A stretch of DNA of 64,000 nt, taken from an uncultured Bacteroidota bacterium. GTDB taxonomy: Bacteria; Bacteroidota; Bacteroidia; Flavobacteriales; Flavobacteriaceae. The DNA lies in NCBI GenBank assembly GCA_902594745.1, contig CACJNF010000003.1, positions 62,001 through 126,000 on the forward strand, written 5' to 3'. The notes under the pieces were generated by a model that saw only the letters and a program-made list of their open reading frames with translations, ran no database searches and was not told the DNA's origin. Numbering within the stretch: the stretch's first letter is position 1; each line of letters opens with the position of its first letter. Made by a program: the position numbers and the translations under genes. This document shows positions 23,687 to 34,025 of the stretch, piece after piece.

Positions 23687-23991
23687 AAAATTTTCTATCG
23701 TTTATAAATATTGATTTTCTAGCAGGTAAAGACTCTAGGAAAAATTGGAGAATGTTAATGTTTATTTCTTTTTTAATTATGATGACTATCTACAGTAGTC
23801 ACAGTGCTGATCAAAAGGTCTTTAAAATATCTGAATTAAATAAAGAGGTAAATAACTTAAACAATATATCAGTGTCAACTAAAATAGACTTAATGAATGT
23901 GAAAATAGAGTCTAAGGTAACGTCTAAATTGAATGAACAAGGTTTCTACCCTTCTAACAATCCACCAGTAAAAATTATCATAAGAGACTAG
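23683..23991 (+). CDS. ftsL: FtsL-like division protein
   Basis: A bitopic membrane protein of 102 residues: a cytoplasmic N-terminus, one membrane segment at about 25-40 (MLMFISFLIMMTIYSS), then a periplasmic stretch that would form a short coiled coil. Primary sequence similarity to FtsL is weak. The call rests on size, topology and position between rsmH and ftsI, where Bacteroidota carry an FtsL-like protein. FtsL would pair with FtsB and FtsQ to activate FtsWI. Confidence 0.8.
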   Translation: MKNFLSFINIDFLAGKDSRKNWRMLMFISFLIMMTIYSSHSADQKVFKISELNKEVNNLNNISVSTKIDLMNVKIESKVTSKLNEQGFYPSNNPPVKIIIRD

Positions 23992-23992
23992 T

Positions 23993-25777
23993 ATGAAAAA
24001 ATCTGATAAAAGAATTATTAATAGAATGAACATTGTGTTCTTCTTATTTCTTTTGTTTTCTTTTTTTGTTATTGGAAAGATATTCTACTTACAAAATACC
24101 CATGAACAAGATCCCTCTGTATTAATTGAAACTATAAAAAATGTTGAAGTAGAGTCTTCAAGAGGAAATATCTATTCTGAAAATGGTGATTTAATAGTGT
24201 CAACAGTTACTATGTTCGAGTTGAGATGGGACTCAAAAATTCCAAGTCAAAATCTGTATAATTCAGGTTTAGATGACTTGTCAACTAATCTATCAAATTT
24301 CTTCAACAAAGAAAAAGACTATTTCAAAGATTATCTAAATAAGGCTAGAATTAACAATAATAGATATTTATTAATTGGAAGAAACCTGTCCATTTCAGAT
24401 GTGAATCTCATTAAATCTTTTCCAATTTTTAATCAAGGTCTATATAAAGGAGGCTTAATAATTAATGAGACTCATTCTAGACAAAGTCATCTAGGTAAAG
24501 TAGCTGAAAGAACTATTGGATATGAAAAAGTTGATAGATCTGGAAATTACATTAGAGTTGGTTTAGAAGGAGCATACTCTGAGTTTCTATCTGGCAAAAG
24601 TGGGTTAAGACTAATGCAAAAAATTGCTGATGGACAATGGAAGCCAATGACTTCTTATTATGAACGAGATCCTGTTCAAGGATATGATATTCATACAACA
24701 ATAGATACTGAAATACAGGATATTGTTCACCATGAACTTCTATATCAGTTAGAAAATTTTGAAGCCGATCATGGAACAATGATTGTAATGGAAACTAAAA
24801 CAGGTAAAATTAAAGCTATATCAAATCTTGGAGTAAACCAAGATGGTAAATATTATGAAAGATTAAATTATGCTGTAGGTGAGAGTCACGAGCCAGGATC
24901 TACATTCAAACTAATGACTATGATTGCTGCTTTAGAGGATGGATTGATTAAACCCACTGATTCAGTTGATACAGAGAATGGGATATTAAAGTTTTATAAT
25001 AAATACGAAGTAAAAGATTCAAACAGAAGGGGTTATGGAAAGATTACAGCTGCAAGAGCATTTGAAGTATCATCTAATACTGGAATAGTTAAGCTTATAT
25101 ATGATAATTATAAAGATAATCCTGAAAGGATTGTTAATAGGCTTATTAATATGAAAATTGATAGAAAAATTGGAGTCGATATTCTAGGTGAAGGTGAGCC
25201 AAAGATTCCTCATCCATCAGATGATACATGGAATGGAATATCCCTTCCATGGATGGCCTTTGGTTATGGTGTTAGTTTAACACCTTTGCAACAACTTACT
25301 TTCTATAATGCTGTAGCTAATGATGGAGAAATGGTTAAACCAAGTTTCATTAATAGTATTGGATCAATTGGAGAAAAACCAATTTATCAAATAGATAGAG
25401 AGATTATTATGCCTTCAATTTCTTCAAGAGAAACACTAAAATCAGTTAAGAAGATGCTGCTAAATGTTGTTGAAAAACCATGGGGAACCGCAAATAACAT
25501 ATATGATAAAGAGCTAAAAATTGCTGGTAAAACAGGAACAACTCAAGTTGATTACACTAAAGATGAAACTCAATATATATCAAGTTTTGTTGGTTATTTT
25601 CCTGCAGATGAACCTAAGTACTCATCAATTGTTATCATTCATAAACCGAAAAAATCTGAAGGTTATTATGGTAATACTGTAGCTGCTCCGGTATTTAAAA
25701 AAGTGGCAAAAAAAATTATGAATAATATTCCAATTGAGATTGAGATTAATACAAATAAACTTACTGTAGTATTTTGA
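23993..25777 (+). CDS. ftsI: Peptidoglycan transpeptidase FtsI (PBP3)
   Basis: FtsI is the septal D,D-transpeptidase. The 594 residues have a membrane anchor at about 14-30, a dimerisation/pedestal domain starting at SSRGNIY (about 55-61), and the transpeptidase motifs STFK (Ser303-Lys306), SSN (360-362) and KTGT (513-516). The chain ends about 75 residues after KTGT with no PASTA domain, which many Bacteroidota FtsI proteins carry at their C-terminus. The stop TGA overlaps the TTG start of murE. Confidence 0.95.
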   Translation: MKKSDKRIINRMNIVFFLFLLFSFFVIGKIFYLQNTHEQDPSVLIETIKNVEVESSRGNIYSENGDLIVSTVTMFELRWDSKIPSQNLYNSGLDDLSTNLSNFFNKEKDYFKDYLNKARINNNRYLLIGRNLSISDVNLIKSFPIFNQGLYKGGLIINETHSRQSHLGKVAERTIGYEKVDRSGNYIRVGLEGAYSEFLSGKSGLRLMQKIADGQWKPMTSYYERDPVQGYDIHTTIDTEIQDIVHHELLYQLENFEADHGTMIVMETKTGKIKAISNLGVNQDGKYYERLNYAVGESHEPGSTFKLMTMIAALEDGLIKPTDSVDTENGILKFYNKYEVKDSNRRGYGKITAARAFEVSSNTGIVKLIYDNYKDNPERIVNRLINMKIDRKIGVDILGEGEPKIPHPSDDTWNGISLPWMAFGYGVSLTPLQQLTFYNAVANDGEMVKPSFINSIGSIGEKPIYQIDREIIMPSISSRETLKSVKKMLLNVVEKPWGTANNIYDKELKIAGKTGTTQVDYTKDETQYISSFVGYFPADEPKYSSIVIIHKPKKSEGYYGNTVAAPVFKKVAKKIMNNIPIEIEINTNKLTVVF

Positions 25778-27231
25778 AAGAATTAAAAGAAATATTGTTT
25801 GGTGTAAATATTGATTCAGTTTATGGTGATACAAATCTTAGTATTTCAGGAATTTCTTTTGATTCAAGACAGATTAAACAAAATAATATATTCGTTGCCA
25901 TTAAAGGATATGACTTAGATGGTCATAATTATATAGATCAATCAATAAATAATGGCGCAACAGTAGTTGTCTGTGAAACGCTTCCAAAAACAATCAATAA
26001 ATATGAAATTGTATTAATTAAAGTTAAATGTTCAAAAACAGCTCTTTACACAATTTCTTCTAATTTATATGGTAACCCTTCTTCAAAAATAGACTTAATA
26101 GGAGTCACAGGAACTAACGGTAAAACTACTATAACTTCGCTGCTATACAAGCTTTTCAATAATCAAGGAATTAAATCAGGTCTAATATCAACTATAAATA
26201 TTGAGTATGAAGAATTTACTGAAAATTCAAAAAACACAACTCCTGATCCCATTTTATTAAATCACCATTTAAACGAAATGGTAAAAAGGAACATCAAGGT
26301 ATGTTTCGTTGAAGTTTCATCTCATGGAATTAAACAAAAAAGAGTTTTTGGTAAAGATTTTAAAGGAATTGTTTTTACAAACTTAACACATGATCATATT
26401 GACTACCACAAGACATTTAAAGACTATAGAGATACTAAAAAAGAGGTTTTTGACACTCTTAATAAAAATTCATTTGCATTAATAAATATTGATGATAAGA
26501 ATGGGAAATTCATGACTCAAAATTCTTCTGCAAGAGTTTATACATATTCAATTAAGTCTAAGTCAAATTTTTCATGCAAAATAGTTGAACAACAACTTAA
26601 TGGAATGTTGCTAAATATTGAAAATAGTGAAATCTGGACAAAACTAATAGGTGAGTTTAATGCTTATAATGTATTAGCAATTTATTCAGTTGGCAAAATT
26701 TATGAGATAGATTCATTAAATCTATTAACTAATATCAGTGAGCTTAATAGTGTACAAGGAAGACTTCAATCCTTTCTATCAAATAGTAATGTTACGGTAA
26801 TAATTGATTATGCTCATACACCAGACGCAGTTGAAAATGTATTATCTACAATTAATAAGATTAAAAAATCTAATCAAAACTTAATTACAGTAATTGGATG
26901 TGGTGGAGATAGAGATAAAGCTAAAAGGTCAATGATTGGAAAAATATGTTCAGATCTTAGTTATAAAGTAATTTTTACATCTGATAATCCTAGATCAGAG
27001 AATCCAGAATCAATAATTAAAGATATAGTTTCAGGAGTATCAAACTACAATAGTAATAAAATTATGGTCGAGATTGAAAGGTCTAAGGCTATTGAAGAAG
27101 CAAAAAAAAATAGTGAAGAAGGAGATATAGTTCTTATTGCAGGAAAAGGACATGAAGACTATCAAATATTGAAAAATAAAGTAATCAAGTTTGATGATTT
27201 TAAAATAGCCAAAAAAATTTTTAATAAGTAA
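25774..27231 (+). CDS. murE: UDP-MurNAc-L-Ala-D-Glu:meso-diaminopimelate ligase (MurE)
   Basis: MurE adds the third residue to the peptidoglycan stem. The 485 residues show the P-loop VTGTNGKTT (about 111-119), the carbamoylated-Lys region and the motif DNPRSENP, which selects meso-diaminopimelate rather than lysine. The start is TTG in a TTGA overlap with ftsI. The presence of lysA in the window agrees with diaminopimelate being available as cell-wall precursor. Confidence 0.95.
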   Translation: MKELKEILFGVNIDSVYGDTNLSISGISFDSRQIKQNNIFVAIKGYDLDGHNYIDQSINNGATVVVCETLPKTINKYEIVLIKVKCSKTALYTISSNLYGNPSSKIDLIGVTGTNGKTTITSLLYKLFNNQGIKSGLISTINIEYEEFTENSKNTTPDPILLNHHLNEMVKRNIKVCFVEVSSHGIKQKRVFGKDFKGIVFTNLTHDHIDYHKTFKDYRDTKKEVFDTLNKNSFALINIDDKNGKFMTQNSSARVYTYSIKSKSNFSCKIVEQQLNGMLLNIENSEIWTKLIGEFNAYNVLAIYSVGKIYEIDSLNLLTNISELNSVQGRLQSFLSNSNVTVIIDYAHTPDAVENVLSTINKIKKSNQNLITVIGCGGDRDKAKRSMIGKICSDLSYKVIFTSDNPRSENPESIIKDIVSGVSNYNSNKIMVEIERSKAIEEAKKNSEEGDIVLIAGKGHEDYQILKNKVIKFDDFKIAKKIFNK

Positions 27232-27233
27232 GT

Positions 27234-28445
27234 ATGTTATATTATCTATTTGAATTTCTTGAAACGCAATATAACCTTCCCGGAGCAAGCTTATTTGATT
27301 ATTTGTCATTTAGGGCAGCCGTCTCGGTAATTATTTCACTAATAATATCTGTTGTCTTTGGTAAAAGAATAATTGAGTATTTAAGAAAAAGACAAATAGG
27401 CGAGAATGTTAGAAAATTAGGTTTAGAGGGAGAAGAAAAAAAATCTGGTACACCAACAATGGGTGGACTAATAATAATTATAGCAACTATAATTCCAGTA
27501 TTATTAATGTCCAATCTTGAAAATATCTATATAAAAATATTACTGATATCAACAATTATACTTGGAATTATTGGTTTTATTGATGATTACATAAAGGTAT
27601 TTAGAAAAGACAAAAAAGGTCTCAAAGGAAAATTCAAAATTGCTGGACAAACTATTCTAGGAATTTTTGTTGGAATTATGTTATTAACAAGTAACGATAT
27701 AACTATAGTTGAGTTTTCTTCCATAAGTGATATTGACAGTATTGAAAATTTCCAATCCGATGAGATTAAATCATTTAAAACAACTATTCCATTTTTTAAA
27801 AATAATGAGCTAGACTATGCACTTATTTCTAATGCTATTTTTAATAATGAAAACATGTTATGGTTAATTCTTATTCCAATAATAATATTTATCGTAACTG
27901 CAGTTTCAAATTCAAACAATTTAACAGATGGTCTTGATGGACTTTCAGCTGGAACTTCTGCAATTATCGTTTTTACTCTTGGAGTTTTTGCATGGACTTC
28001 AGGTAATATAATTTTTTCAGATTATTTGAATATTATGTATATACCTAGAGTAGGAGAAATTACAATATTTATAGCTTCTCTTCTAGGATCTTTAGTTGGA
28101 TTTCTTTGGTATAATACATATCCAGCTTCAATTTTTATGGGTGATACAGGAAGTCTAACTGTTGGAGGATTAATTGCAGTCATTTCAATATTAATTAGAA
28201 AAGAATTAATGATTCCTCTTCTTTGTGGTGTATTCTTAATTGAAGCTATTTCAGTCATTTTACAAGTAGCATATTTTAAAATAACTAAAAAAAGATTAGG
28301 TCGTGGTAAGAGGATTTTTCTTATGTCTCCGATTCATCATCATTATCAAAAGGCAGGATATCATGAAAGTAAAATTGTTTCAAGATTTTGGATAATTGGA
28401 ATTTTCTTAGCCCTATTAACAATATTAACACTTAAGATTAGATGA
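27234..28445 (+). CDS. mraY: Phospho-MurNAc-pentapeptide transferase (MraY)
   Basis: MraY makes lipid I in the inner membrane. The 403 residues have about ten membrane segments and the family motifs GTPTMGG (about 68-74), DDYIK (about 116-120), [16 protein letters not shown] and the HHH-type loop SPIHHHYQ near the C-terminus. An inserted soluble loop around residues 165-195 lengthens it, as I recall for other Bacteroidota. ATGA overlap with murD. Confidence 0.96.
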   Translation: MLYYLFEFLETQYNLPGASLFDYLSFRAAVSVIISLIISVVFGKRIIEYLRKRQIGENVRKLGLEGEEKKSGTPTMGGLIIIIATIIPVLLMSNLENIYIKILLISTIILGIIGFIDDYIKVFRKDKKGLKGKFKIAGQTILGIFVGIMLLTSNDITIVEFSSISDIDSIENFQSDEIKSFKTTIPFFKNNELDYALISNAIFNNENMLWLILIPIIIFIVTAVSNSNNLTDGLDGLSAGTSAIIVFTLGVFAWTSGNIIFSDYLNIMYIPRVGEITIFIASLLGSLVGFLWYNTYPASIFMGDTGSLTVGGLIAVISILIRKELMIPLLCGVFLIEAISVILQVAYFKITKKRLGRGKRIFLMSPIHHHYQKAGYHESKIVSRFWIIGIFLALLTILTLKIR

Positions 28446-29773
28446 TAAAAAATGTAACAATACTTGGTGCTAGAGAGAGCGGATTTGGGGCAGCAATGTT
28501 AGCTTCAAAAAAAGGTTATAATGTTTTTGTATCAGATATTAATCAAATAGATGATAATATAAAATTACTTTTTGAAGAAAACTCAATTGAATATGAAGAG
28601 AATAAACATTCCATTGATAAAATTCAATCTTCAGATTTAATAATTAAAAGTCCTGGAATATCAAATTCAGCTGATATAATCATTAAAATCAAATCCCTGG
28701 AAATTCCTATAATCTCTGAAATTGAATTTGCAAGTACTAACTCAAATTCATTTAAAATATGTATAACTGGTACAAATGGTAAAACAACAACTACTAATAT
28801 AATTTATAATATTCTCAAGGCTGCAGGTCTTAGTGTAGGTATTGCAGGAAATGTTGGTGATAGTTTCTCCAAAATGTTGCTTTCAGGAGATAAAGATATA
28901 TATGTATTAGAGATAAGTAGTTTTCAATTAGATGATATTAAAGACTTTAAACCAAATATATCAGTGATTACTAATGTGCTAGAAGATCATTTAGATAGGT
29001 ATGATTTCGATTTTAGTAAATACATAGACGCAAAAATGAAAATTATCTCAAATCAAGATAACTCTGACTATTTGATCTATAACTCTGATGATAAACAATT
29101 GGTTGATGCATTAGATAATGAGAAGTCAACAGTAAAAAGAATTTCATATGGTATTGAAAATCAAAACAAAAACTTAATAAATAATAAAAAAAATATTCTG
29201 TCAAACAAAAAAAAAACAATTATGATAAATACAGAAGAACTTGCATTAAAAGGAAGACACAATTTACTTAATGCTATGGCTGCACTAACAGTTTCAGATT
29301 TATTAAAAATTGAAAATGAAATAATAAGAGAAAGTTTATTGGGTTTTTCAGGACTTCCTCACAGATTAGAGAAGTTTTTAAAAATTCAAGGGGTTAATTA
29401 TATCAATGACTCTAAAGCAACTAATGTAAATGCAGCATATTTCGCTTTAGATTCAATGAATTCTCCAACTGTATGGATTGCAGGAGGAGTAGATAAAGGA
29501 AATGACTACTCTGAATTATTACCAATTGTTAGAGAAAAAGTTAAGGCAATAATATGTTTAGGAATTGATAACAAAAAATTGTTAGAGACATTTAAGCCAA
29601 TATCTGAAATAATTGTGGAAACTGAGTCAATAGATGAAGCAGTTAAGATTGCAAGTAAAATTGCTGAAAAAAAGGATAATGTCCTTCTATCTCCAGCATG
29701 TGCAAGTTTTGATTTATTTGAAAGTTATGAGGACAGAGGAAACCAATTTAAGCAAGCAGTAAGAAATTTATAA
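28442..29773 (+). CDS. murD: UDP-MurNAc-L-Ala:D-Glu ligase (MurD)
   Basis: MurD adds D-Glu to UDP-MurNAc-L-Ala. The 443 residues show a Rossmann-like N-terminal domain ([12 protein letters not shown]), the central P-loop [10 protein letters not shown] (about 109-118), VLEDHLDRY, and C-terminal [11 protein letters not shown] with AGGVDKG. It overlaps mraY by 4 bases and abuts ftsW without a gap. Confidence 0.95.
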   Translation: MIKNVTILGARESGFGAAMLASKKGYNVFVSDINQIDDNIKLLFEENSIEYEENKHSIDKIQSSDLIIKSPGISNSADIIIKIKSLEIPIISEIEFASTNSNSFKICITGTNGKTTTTNIIYNILKAAGLSVGIAGNVGDSFSKMLLSGDKDIYVLEISSFQLDDIKDFKPNISVITNVLEDHLDRYDFDFSKYIDAKMKIISNQDNSDYLIYNSDDKQLVDALDNEKSTVKRISYGIENQNKNLINNKKNILSNKKKTIMINTEELALKGRHNLLNAMAALTVSDLLKIENEIIRESLLGFSGLPHRLEKFLKIQGVNYINDSKATNVNAAYFALDSMNSPTVWIAGGVDKGNDYSELLPIVREKVKAIICLGIDNKKLLETFKPISEIIVETESIDEAVKIASKIAEKKDNVLLSPACASFDLFESYEDRGNQFKQAVRNL

Positions 29774-30919
29774 ATGAGTTTAAAAAATATAGTTTTTGGG
29801 GATAGAGTCTTACTAGTAATTATAATATTACTATCGTTATTCTCTTTTTTTCCAGTTTTCTCCTCTAGTTCATACTTATCATATGTCATAGATGGATCTT
29901 CGCCACTATATTATTTAATTAAACATTTCATAGTATTACTGTTTGGATTTGCTTTAATGTTTTCAATAAAATTAATCCCTCATAATTTATATAAAGGAAT
30001 GTCTATAATTCTTATGCCAATTGGAGTATTGCTTTTAGCTTATACATTATCTAAAGGAACGATAATTGCAGGTTCTGCTGCAAGTAGATGGATAGATATA
30101 CCAATAGTTGGAATTAGTTTTCAAACCTCTTCATTGGCTGCAGTCATTATTATTACTTATGTTGCTAGATATCTTTCAAAAGTGGATTTAAAAAAAATAA
30201 AATTCAAACAAACAATTTTACCACTATGGTTTCCTGTCTTCCTATATATTTTATTGATACTTCCATCTAATCTATCTTCAGCATTTCTAATATTTTCCTC
30301 AATAATTCTAATATTGTTTATCTCGGGATTTCCTTTTAGACATATGGTTAAAATGTTTTTGATATTGATGCTACTTCTTTCAAGTTTTTACTTTTTAGCT
30401 AAAACTTTTCCTGATCAGTTCCCTAATAGAATTGATACATGGATCAGTAGAGTTGAAAATTTTAATTCTACTCAAAACCTAGATGCAAGTTACCAGATTG
30501 AAAGAGCAAAAATGGCAATCAATAATGGAGGATTAATTGGAGTAGGAGCAGGAAAAAGTATAATGAAAAATCACCTTCCACAAAGTAACTCAGATTTTAT
30601 TTTTGCAATAATTGTTGAGGAGTTTGGTATAATAGGAGGATCTGTAATTATTCTGTTGTATGTACTTATGTTTTTTAGGATACTTATTATAACTCATAAA
30701 GCTTATGATAAGTTTGGTAAAATTTTAGTTTCAGGTTTAGGAATTTTGATTTTAATTCAAGCTTTTACTAATATCTCAGTTGCAACTCAAATAATCCCTG
30801 TAACAGGCCAAAATTTACCTTTAATAAGTAGTGGAGGTTCCTCGGCTTGGATGACATGTATATCCTTAGGAATGATTTTAAGTGTTAGTTCTTCGATTAA
30901 AAAAAAGAAAATTGGTTAG
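29774..30919 (+). CDS. ftsW: Septal peptidoglycan polymerase FtsW (SEDS)
   Basis: FtsW is the SEDS glycosyltransferase that works with FtsI at the septum. The 381 residues form about ten membrane helices. Visible SEDS features are AASRWIDIP after the first helices, the periplasmic loop YQIERAKMAINNGGLIGVGAGKS, the LPQSNSDFIFAIIVEEFG motif and the C-terminal TGQNLPLISSGGSS. Its end overlaps the TTG start of murG by 8 bases. Confidence 0.95.
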   Translation: MSLKNIVFGDRVLLVIIILLSLFSFFPVFSSSSYLSYVIDGSSPLYYLIKHFIVLLFGFALMFSIKLIPHNLYKGMSIILMPIGVLLLAYTLSKGTIIAGSAASRWIDIPIVGISFQTSSLAAVIIITYVARYLSKVDLKKIKFKQTILPLWFPVFLYILLILPSNLSSAFLIFSSIILILFISGFPFRHMVKMFLILMLLLSSFYFLAKTFPDQFPNRIDTWISRVENFNSTQNLDASYQIERAKMAINNGGLIGVGAGKSIMKNHLPQSNSDFIFAIIVEEFGIIGGSVIILLYVLMFFRILIITHKAYDKFGKILVSGLGILILIQAFTNISVATQIIPVTGQNLPLISSGGSSAWMTCISLGMILSVSSSIKKKKIG

Positions 30920-32009
30920 AAAAAATAAATTTATAATATCTGGAGGAGGAACAGGAGGTCATATTTATCCTGCAATATCTATTGCTAATATGATAATGAA
31001 ATCTATTCCAAATTCTGAAGTAAGATTTGTAGGTGCTATTGGTAAGATGGAAATGAAAATTATTCCAAAGCATGGTTTTAAAATTAAAGGATTATGGATT
31101 AGTGGTCTTCAGAGATCAATTTCTTTTAAAAATATTTTAGTTCCATTTAAGTTAATTGTTAGTTTAATTCAATCCCTAATTGAGCTATTAATTTTTAAAC
31201 CAAAATTTGTAATTGGAACAGGAGGATATGCTAGCTTCCCAATGCTATTTATTTCATCTCTATTTAAAGTTCCAACTTTAATTCAAGAACAAAACTCATT
31301 ACCAGGAATTTCAAATAAACTTCTATCTAGATATGCAGATTATATTTCTGTTGCTTATGAGAAAATGGATAAATACTTCCCAGGTAATAAAATTTATTTA
31401 ACAGGTAATCCAATTAGGGAATCAATTACAAAAAAAATAAATATTAGTCATTATAAAAAAATAAATAATATTAAAGATGATATATTGGTATTAACTGTTC
31501 TAGGTGGAAGTCTGGGTGCAGAGAGGATAAATAGAATCATTGAAGATAATATTGAGTTTATAAAGTCTAAAAATGTATTTCTTATCTGGCAATGTGGTAG
31601 TCTTTACTTTGATAATTATAAACATTTTAATTCTGACTTTATAAAGATTACTGATTTTATAGATGATATAGATTCTGTATATCAGATTTCTGACATTATT
31701 ATTGCAAGAAGTGGAGCATTAACTTTATCTGAATTAGCTGTTGTAGGAAAACCATCCATTTTAATACCATCTCCAAATGTTGCAGAGAATCATCAATTTT
31801 TAAATGCTAAAACAATTGAGGAAAAAGATGCATGTATTTGTATAGAGGAAAAGGACTTGGAATTAATATTTAAAAATAAACTTGATTTACTCATCAATGA
31901 TGAAAATCTAAGAAACGAACTATCAAGAAATATCTCTAGAATGGGACTGCCACATGCTTCTATTGATATAGTTGAGATAATTAAAAAACATTTTAACGAT
32001 GAGCCATAA
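30912..32009 (+). CDS. murG: UDP-GlcNAc:undecaprenyl-PP-MurNAc-pentapeptide GlcNAc transferase (MurG)
   Basis: MurG converts lipid I to lipid II at the inner face of the membrane. The 365 residues start with the glycine-rich loop ISGGGTGGHIYPA and contain GTGGYAS, QEQNSLPG and the C-terminal nucleotide-sugar region ARSGALTLSELA with PSPNVAENHQ. A frame open from 30882 would add ten residues; TTG at 30912 (VRKNKFIISGGG) gives the usual length, so it is preferred. It overlaps ftsW by 8 bases and murC by 11. Confidence 0.94.
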   Translation: MVRKNKFIISGGGTGGHIYPAISIANMIMKSIPNSEVRFVGAIGKMEMKIIPKHGFKIKGLWISGLQRSISFKNILVPFKLIVSLIQSLIELLIFKPKFVIGTGGYASFPMLFISSLFKVPTLIQEQNSLPGISNKLLSRYADYISVAYEKMDKYFPGNKIYLTGNPIRESITKKINISHYKKINNIKDDILVLTVLGGSLGAERINRIIEDNIEFIKSKNVFLIWQCGSLYFDNYKHFNSDFIKITDFIDDIDSVYQISDIIIARSGALTLSELAVVGKPSILIPSPNVAENHQFLNAKTIEEKDACICIEEKDLELIFKNKLDLLINDENLRNELSRNISRMGLPHASIDIVEIIKKHFNDEP

Positions 32010-33330
32010 TAAATATTTTTTTATTGGAGTTGGAGGAATTGGAATGTCTTCTATAGCAAATTATCTTATTGATACTAAGAATATTGTTTTTGGATATGAT
32101 AGATCATCGAATAAACTAGTTGATAAGTTAATAGATAATGGGCTTAAGTTTACCGATAAACTAGATATAGGTCTAGTACCTCAGGAATTCTTAGATGATA
32201 ATGTTATTGTTGTATATACTCCTGCGATAAAAAATGATAATGTATTTCTCGATTTTTTTTCAAATAAGAAAAGAAATAAAATTTTTAAAAGATCTGAAAT
32301 ATTAGGTCAAATATCAGCAAATTCAAAATGTATAGCAGTTGCTGGAACTCATGGTAAAACATCAACTACTGCTATCTTAAGTCATTTATTATACTCTAAT
32401 CAAGTTAAATTTAGATCATTTGTTGGTGGAATAATGAAAGGATTTGATTCGAATTACATATCTACCGGTGATGAATATGTTATTATTGAAGCAGATGAGT
32501 ATGACAGATCTTTTCTTACTCTAGATCCAGACTACTCTCTAATAACTTCTATTGAAAAAGACCATCTTGATGTTTATGATGACTTGGAATCAATTCTTAC
32601 AAGCTTTGGGATTTTTTGTGATAAAACAAAAAAATCCGTAATAGCAGAAAAAGATATTAGTATTGAAAAAGATTTCTCTTTCTCAGTAGATGAAGATGCA
32701 GATTACTCTGCTGATATCATAAAAAACGACCTTAATGGGATTCATTTTGATTTTAAAACTCCAAATAGTTTAATTCCAAACATTCATGCAAGAGTAATAG
32801 GAAAACATAATTTAAAAAATGTTGTTTCAGCTTTATCATTAATTGATCAAATCGAAGATTTCAATTTAGAAGAATTCATACCATATCTATCTGAATTTAA
32901 AGGTATTGAAAGAAGAATGGATATTTATAAATATGAAGACAAGGTAATTGTAGATGACTATGCTCATCATCCTACTGAAATAAAATCAATTTTTGATACA
33001 ATAGATTCTAATTATCAAGATAAGCCTAAAGCAGTTATTTTTCAACCTCACTTATATACCAGAACAAGGGATTTAATGGATGATTTTGCTAAAGTTTTAT
33101 CTTATTTTAATGAAGTATATCTTTTAGATATCTATCCTGCAAGAGAGAAGCCAATTAATGGCATAACTTCAGAAGTTTTACTGAATAAAATAGATGCATC
33201 AAAAAAAGAAATTGTTAAAAAGGTTGAAATCAATGATGTAATAAATAATACTAATTGCAAAACAATTGCAATTCTTGGTGCAGGTGACTTAACGATAAAT
33301 CTAAATAAAAAAATATTTACTAATGAATAG
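31999..33330 (+). CDS. murC: UDP-N-acetylmuramate--L-alanine ligase (MurC)
   Basis: MurC joins the first L-Ala to UDP-MurNAc. The 443 residues show the N-terminal GVGGIGMS (about 10-17), the P-loop VAGTHGKTST, EADEYDRSFL and the C-terminal DDYAHHPTEI with QPHLYTRT. It overlaps murG by 11 bases and ftsQ by 8. The cluster lacks ddl, and murF lies elsewhere. Confidence 0.96.
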   Translation: MSHNKYFFIGVGGIGMSSIANYLIDTKNIVFGYDRSSNKLVDKLIDNGLKFTDKLDIGLVPQEFLDDNVIVVYTPAIKNDNVFLDFFSNKKRNKIFKRSEILGQISANSKCIAVAGTHGKTSTTAILSHLLYSNQVKFRSFVGGIMKGFDSNYISTGDEYVIIEADEYDRSFLTLDPDYSLITSIEKDHLDVYDDLESILTSFGIFCDKTKKSVIAEKDISIEKDFSFSVDEDADYSADIIKNDLNGIHFDFKTPNSLIPNIHARVIGKHNLKNVVSALSLIDQIEDFNLEEFIPYLSEFKGIERRMDIYKYEDKVIVDDYAHHPTEIKSIFDTIDSNYQDKPKAVIFQPHLYTRTRDLMDDFAKVLSYFNEVYLLDIYPAREKPINGITSEVLLNKIDASKKEIVKKVEINDVINNTNCKTIAILGAGDLTINLNKKIFTNE

Positions 33331-34021
33331 ATTTTTAACTACAATTTTCATGCTATCACTAATATCATTTATGATATTATTAAGCTCATTTATTGAATAT
33401 GATAATAATGAATCAAATACAGAATACAAGGTTTATTATGCTTTTGATAACCTATATAACAATAAGCCAATAATCGATAGTATTATGACCAATAAATCAA
33501 ATATTGAACTAATTAAGGCAAATAAATTAAATGAGATTGAGTCAAAATTATATGAAATAGAATCTATATATGAAGCTAATATATTTAGAGATTTTAATTT
33601 AGATCTCTCAATAAATATTAAAGAAAGAGAGCCTTTAGCTTATTATGAAAAAAATGATTCATATGTAGATCTATCAGGAAAAATTATAAAAAGAAATAAA
33701 GAATTAGATGATAGATTGCCAATATTATCAGGAGAAACCTCAAAAAATAATATAAAAATAGTAGTAGATGTTATCAAGGCTTTTAATGAAGATGTTTTCT
33801 TAAACAAAGAATTAGAAAGGATATGGTTTAATGAAGATGAACTTTTTTTGAAGTTAAATAGCTTTCAATTTGATATAAGGTTTGGAAATAACAACAAAAT
33901 GAATAAAAAATTAGAAATGTTAAAAGGATTCTGCATATACAATATGGAGAATAAAGGAAATGAAACTTATAAACAGATCGATTTAGTATATGATAACCAA
34001 TTAATAGCAATTAAAAAATAA
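33323..34021 (+). CDS. ftsQ: Cell division protein FtsQ
   Basis: FtsQ links the divisome core to FtsLB. The 232 residues have one N-terminal membrane segment (about 5-21) and a periplasmic part with a POTRA-like region, including SIYEANIFRDFNLDLSINIKEREPLA and YVDLSGKII. Similarity is low but size, topology and position between murC and ftsA agree with FtsQ of Bacteroidota. Confidence 0.88.
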   Translation: MNRFLTTIFMLSLISFMILLSSFIEYDNNESNTEYKVYYAFDNLYNNKPIIDSIMTNKSNIELIKANKLNEIESKLYEIESIYEANIFRDFNLDLSINIKEREPLAYYEKNDSYVDLSGKIIKRNKELDDRLPILSGETSKNNIKIVVDVIKAFNEDVFLNKELERIWFNEDELFLKLNSFQFDIRFGNNNKMNKKLEMLKGFCIYNMENKGNETYKQIDLVYDNQLIAIKK

Positions 34022-34025
34022 ACTC

